This document shows, piece after piece, positions 63,072 through 64,000 of a stretch of DNA of 64,000 nt. The position numbers and the translations under genes were made by a program. The notes under the pieces were generated by a model. The model saw nothing but the letters and a program-made list of their open reading frames with translations, was not told the origin of the DNA and made no database searches. Source of the stretch: a bacterium (GTDB taxonomy: Bacteria; SAR324; XYD2-FULL-50-16); NCBI GenBank assembly GCA_018829445.1, contig JAHJTV010000038.1, forward strand, positions 62,001-126,000, written 5' to 3'. Position 1 is the first letter of the stretch; each line of letters starts with the position of its first letter.

Positions 63072-64000
63072 CTATTCAATGACTCCTTTCTCGATAATGC
63101 GGAATTCCCCTTTAGTGGCATCCAGTTCGCACTGGACACCCAACGGAATAGTGGCGATATCTTTTGTATGGCCTATGGGGAGGCCTAAAATGGTTGGTTT
63201 TCCTAACGGTTCAAATATTTCAAAGATGACATTCTCCAGACTGCGTTGGTTATAAAACCCGGGGTACAGTTTTTTGGGATCGCAGTTGACACACTCCCCA
63301 ATCACAACTCCGATTGCATCATGGAATTTTCCGGCGTTTAGCATATGGGTAAGGAAGTGATCCATGATCCAAGGTTCAACATCCAAATCCTCGATAAACA
63401 AAATTTTTCCTCTGGTATCGATTTCATAAGGAGTTCCCATAGTTCCGCATATCAGGGAAATGTTTCCTCCAATCACTGGCCCCGTTACCCGTCCAGGAAC
63501 GATCTTAACCAAGTACTTATTTGATTGCGACATTTTAATTGTTCCGACCGGCTCATCAAATGTTAGTGCTTTCATCAGCCCATCATACTTGTACGGAGTT
63601 CGTTCCTGATTGCTAAAATCCAAGAGGTCTGGTCCATGAAAGGTAACCAGTCCGGTCATCTTTTGGATGGCTAAATGCAAAGCTGTTATATCGCTATACC
63701 CCAAAAAAATCTTCGGATTGCTTTTGATCATTTCGAAATCAATGAGCTTCCAAATTCTGGCGCTTCCATAACCACCCTGAGTACAAAAGATGGCGTCGAC
63801 AGAGTCATCTTCAAACATGCTTCGCACACCTTCTGCCCTTTCCTCATCACTTCCTGCGAAATAAAAGGTATTTTTATAGACATTTTTGGCGAGTTTTACT
63901 TGATAGCCACAGTTCTCGAAGAACTCGATGGCAGACCACAGAGCACTTCTTTCCCAGAGTCCACTGGCGGGAGAGACAATGCCAATGGTGTCTCCCTTTT
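63072..64000 (-). CDS. ldcA: LD-carboxypeptidase (peptidase family S66), 5' end outside the window
   Basis: The family removes the terminal D-Ala of peptidoglycan tetrapeptides in the cytoplasm, or cleaves microcin C-like compounds. The catalytic Ser is in GGYGSARIW, the Glu in FIEDLDVEPW and the His in GLPIGHTKD. An ATG at 63827 is internal: the frame continues to the window edge and encodes KGDTIGIVSPASGLWERS, the usual N-terminus of S66 proteins. Only a few residues are missing. It lies 97 bp upstream of oppA on the same strand, which suggests a muropeptide-recycling operon. Confidence 0.92.
   Translation of the reverse strand, partial: KGDTIGIVSPASGLWERSALWSAIEFFENCGYQVKLAKNVYKNTFYFAGSDEERAEGVRSMFEDDSVDAIFCTQGGYGSARIWKLIDFEMIKSNPKIFLGYSDITALHLAIQKMTGLVTFHGPDLLDFSNQERTPYKYDGLMKALTFDEPVGTIKMSQSNKYLVKIVPGRVTGPVIGGNISLICGTMGTPYEIDTRGKILFIEDLDVEPWIMDHFLTHMLNAGKFHDAIGVVIGECVNCDPKKLYPGFYNQRSLENVIFEIFEPLGKPTILGLPIGHTKDIATIPLGVQCELDATKGEFRIIEKGVIE

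Noticed and set aside
62975..63139. N-terminal extension of the OppA-like protein
   Set aside because: The 55 codons before ATG 62974 place a signal peptide in the middle of the protein, and the ATG has a strong ribosome-binding site.
1..64000. CRISPR array, tRNA, rRNA or insertion sequence
   Set aside because: I saw no regularly spaced repeats, no cloverleaf-like sequence, no rRNA-like blocks and no transposase gene.

Overview
The window looks like a stretch of a low-GC (roughly 40 %) Gram-negative bacterial chromosome. Genes for lipopolysaccharide and outer-membrane biogenesis (kdsD, an LpxL-type acyltransferase, gmhB, bamD, a CpoB/YbgF-like protein) show a diderm cell. cheA/B/R/Y, two CheX-like genes and a FliN/FliM-like pair point to a chemotactic, motile cell with a rotary switch. 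rpoN, a PspA protein, a RelA-type enzyme and a K+ channel add a sizeable signalling repertoire. The overall mix resembles deltaproteobacterial or SAR324-type genomes, but I cannot place the organism from this sequence alone. No rRNA, tRNA, CRISPR array or insertion sequence was recognised.

Layout. 1-6124: the 3' part of truA, then a minus-strand block (fcl, a GDP-deoxysugar reductase-like SDR, an unusual DDD-motif glycosyltransferase-like protein, thrC) and a divergent family-2 glycosyltransferase. 6197-9402: an isolated rplC behind a near-consensus sigma70 promoter, followed convergently by a tyrosine recombinase that strongly resembles the chlamydial-plasmid integrases pGP7-D/pGP8-D, then AT-rich DNA with two unrecognised small genes. 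9465-16431: a minus-strand chemotaxis cluster flanked by two CheX paralogues, with no cheW or receptor gene. 16758-19715: a PHP phosphoesterase, a small unknown, an SDR and rsmG. 19907-22944: a FliN-type protein with a several-hundred-residue aspartate-rich N-terminus, and a FliM-like partner. 23162-30539: a B12-binding radical SAM protein, relA, gmk, a rhodanese-like/NifU fusion, rpmB, an unknown and an NRDE (TANGO2) protein. 30701-36912: a cyclic-nucleotide-binding-domain protein, a K+ channel with two RCK modules and a duplicated linker domain, and an outer-membrane-barrel candidate. 36998-44332: dprA, a YbgF-like lipoprotein and bamD, then a fused two-domain CDP-alcohol phosphatidyltransferase, a small transaldolase, kdsD and an LpxL-type acyltransferase. 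44377-47785: an IHF/HU protein, pspA, a YbjN-like protein and rpoN. 48351-57419: hisD-hisB, a TlpA-like thioredoxin, alaS, gmhB, a small PP0621-like protein and a gspE-gspF pair. 57443-64000: a peptide ABC transporter operon (opp/dpp type) downstream of an LD-carboxypeptidase that runs off the window.

How the parts fit. The chemotaxis block and the FliN/FliM pair form one signalling-to-motor theme. kdsD, lpxL and gmhB feed lipopolysaccharide, with the fucose and glycosyltransferase genes probably decorating it. The S66 peptidase plus peptide ABC operon is consistent with muropeptide recycling. The features most worth a second look are the chlamydial-plasmid-like integrase beside an orphan rplC, the acidic FliN, the fused CDP-alcohol phosphatidyltransferase, and the K+ channel with its duplicated module.
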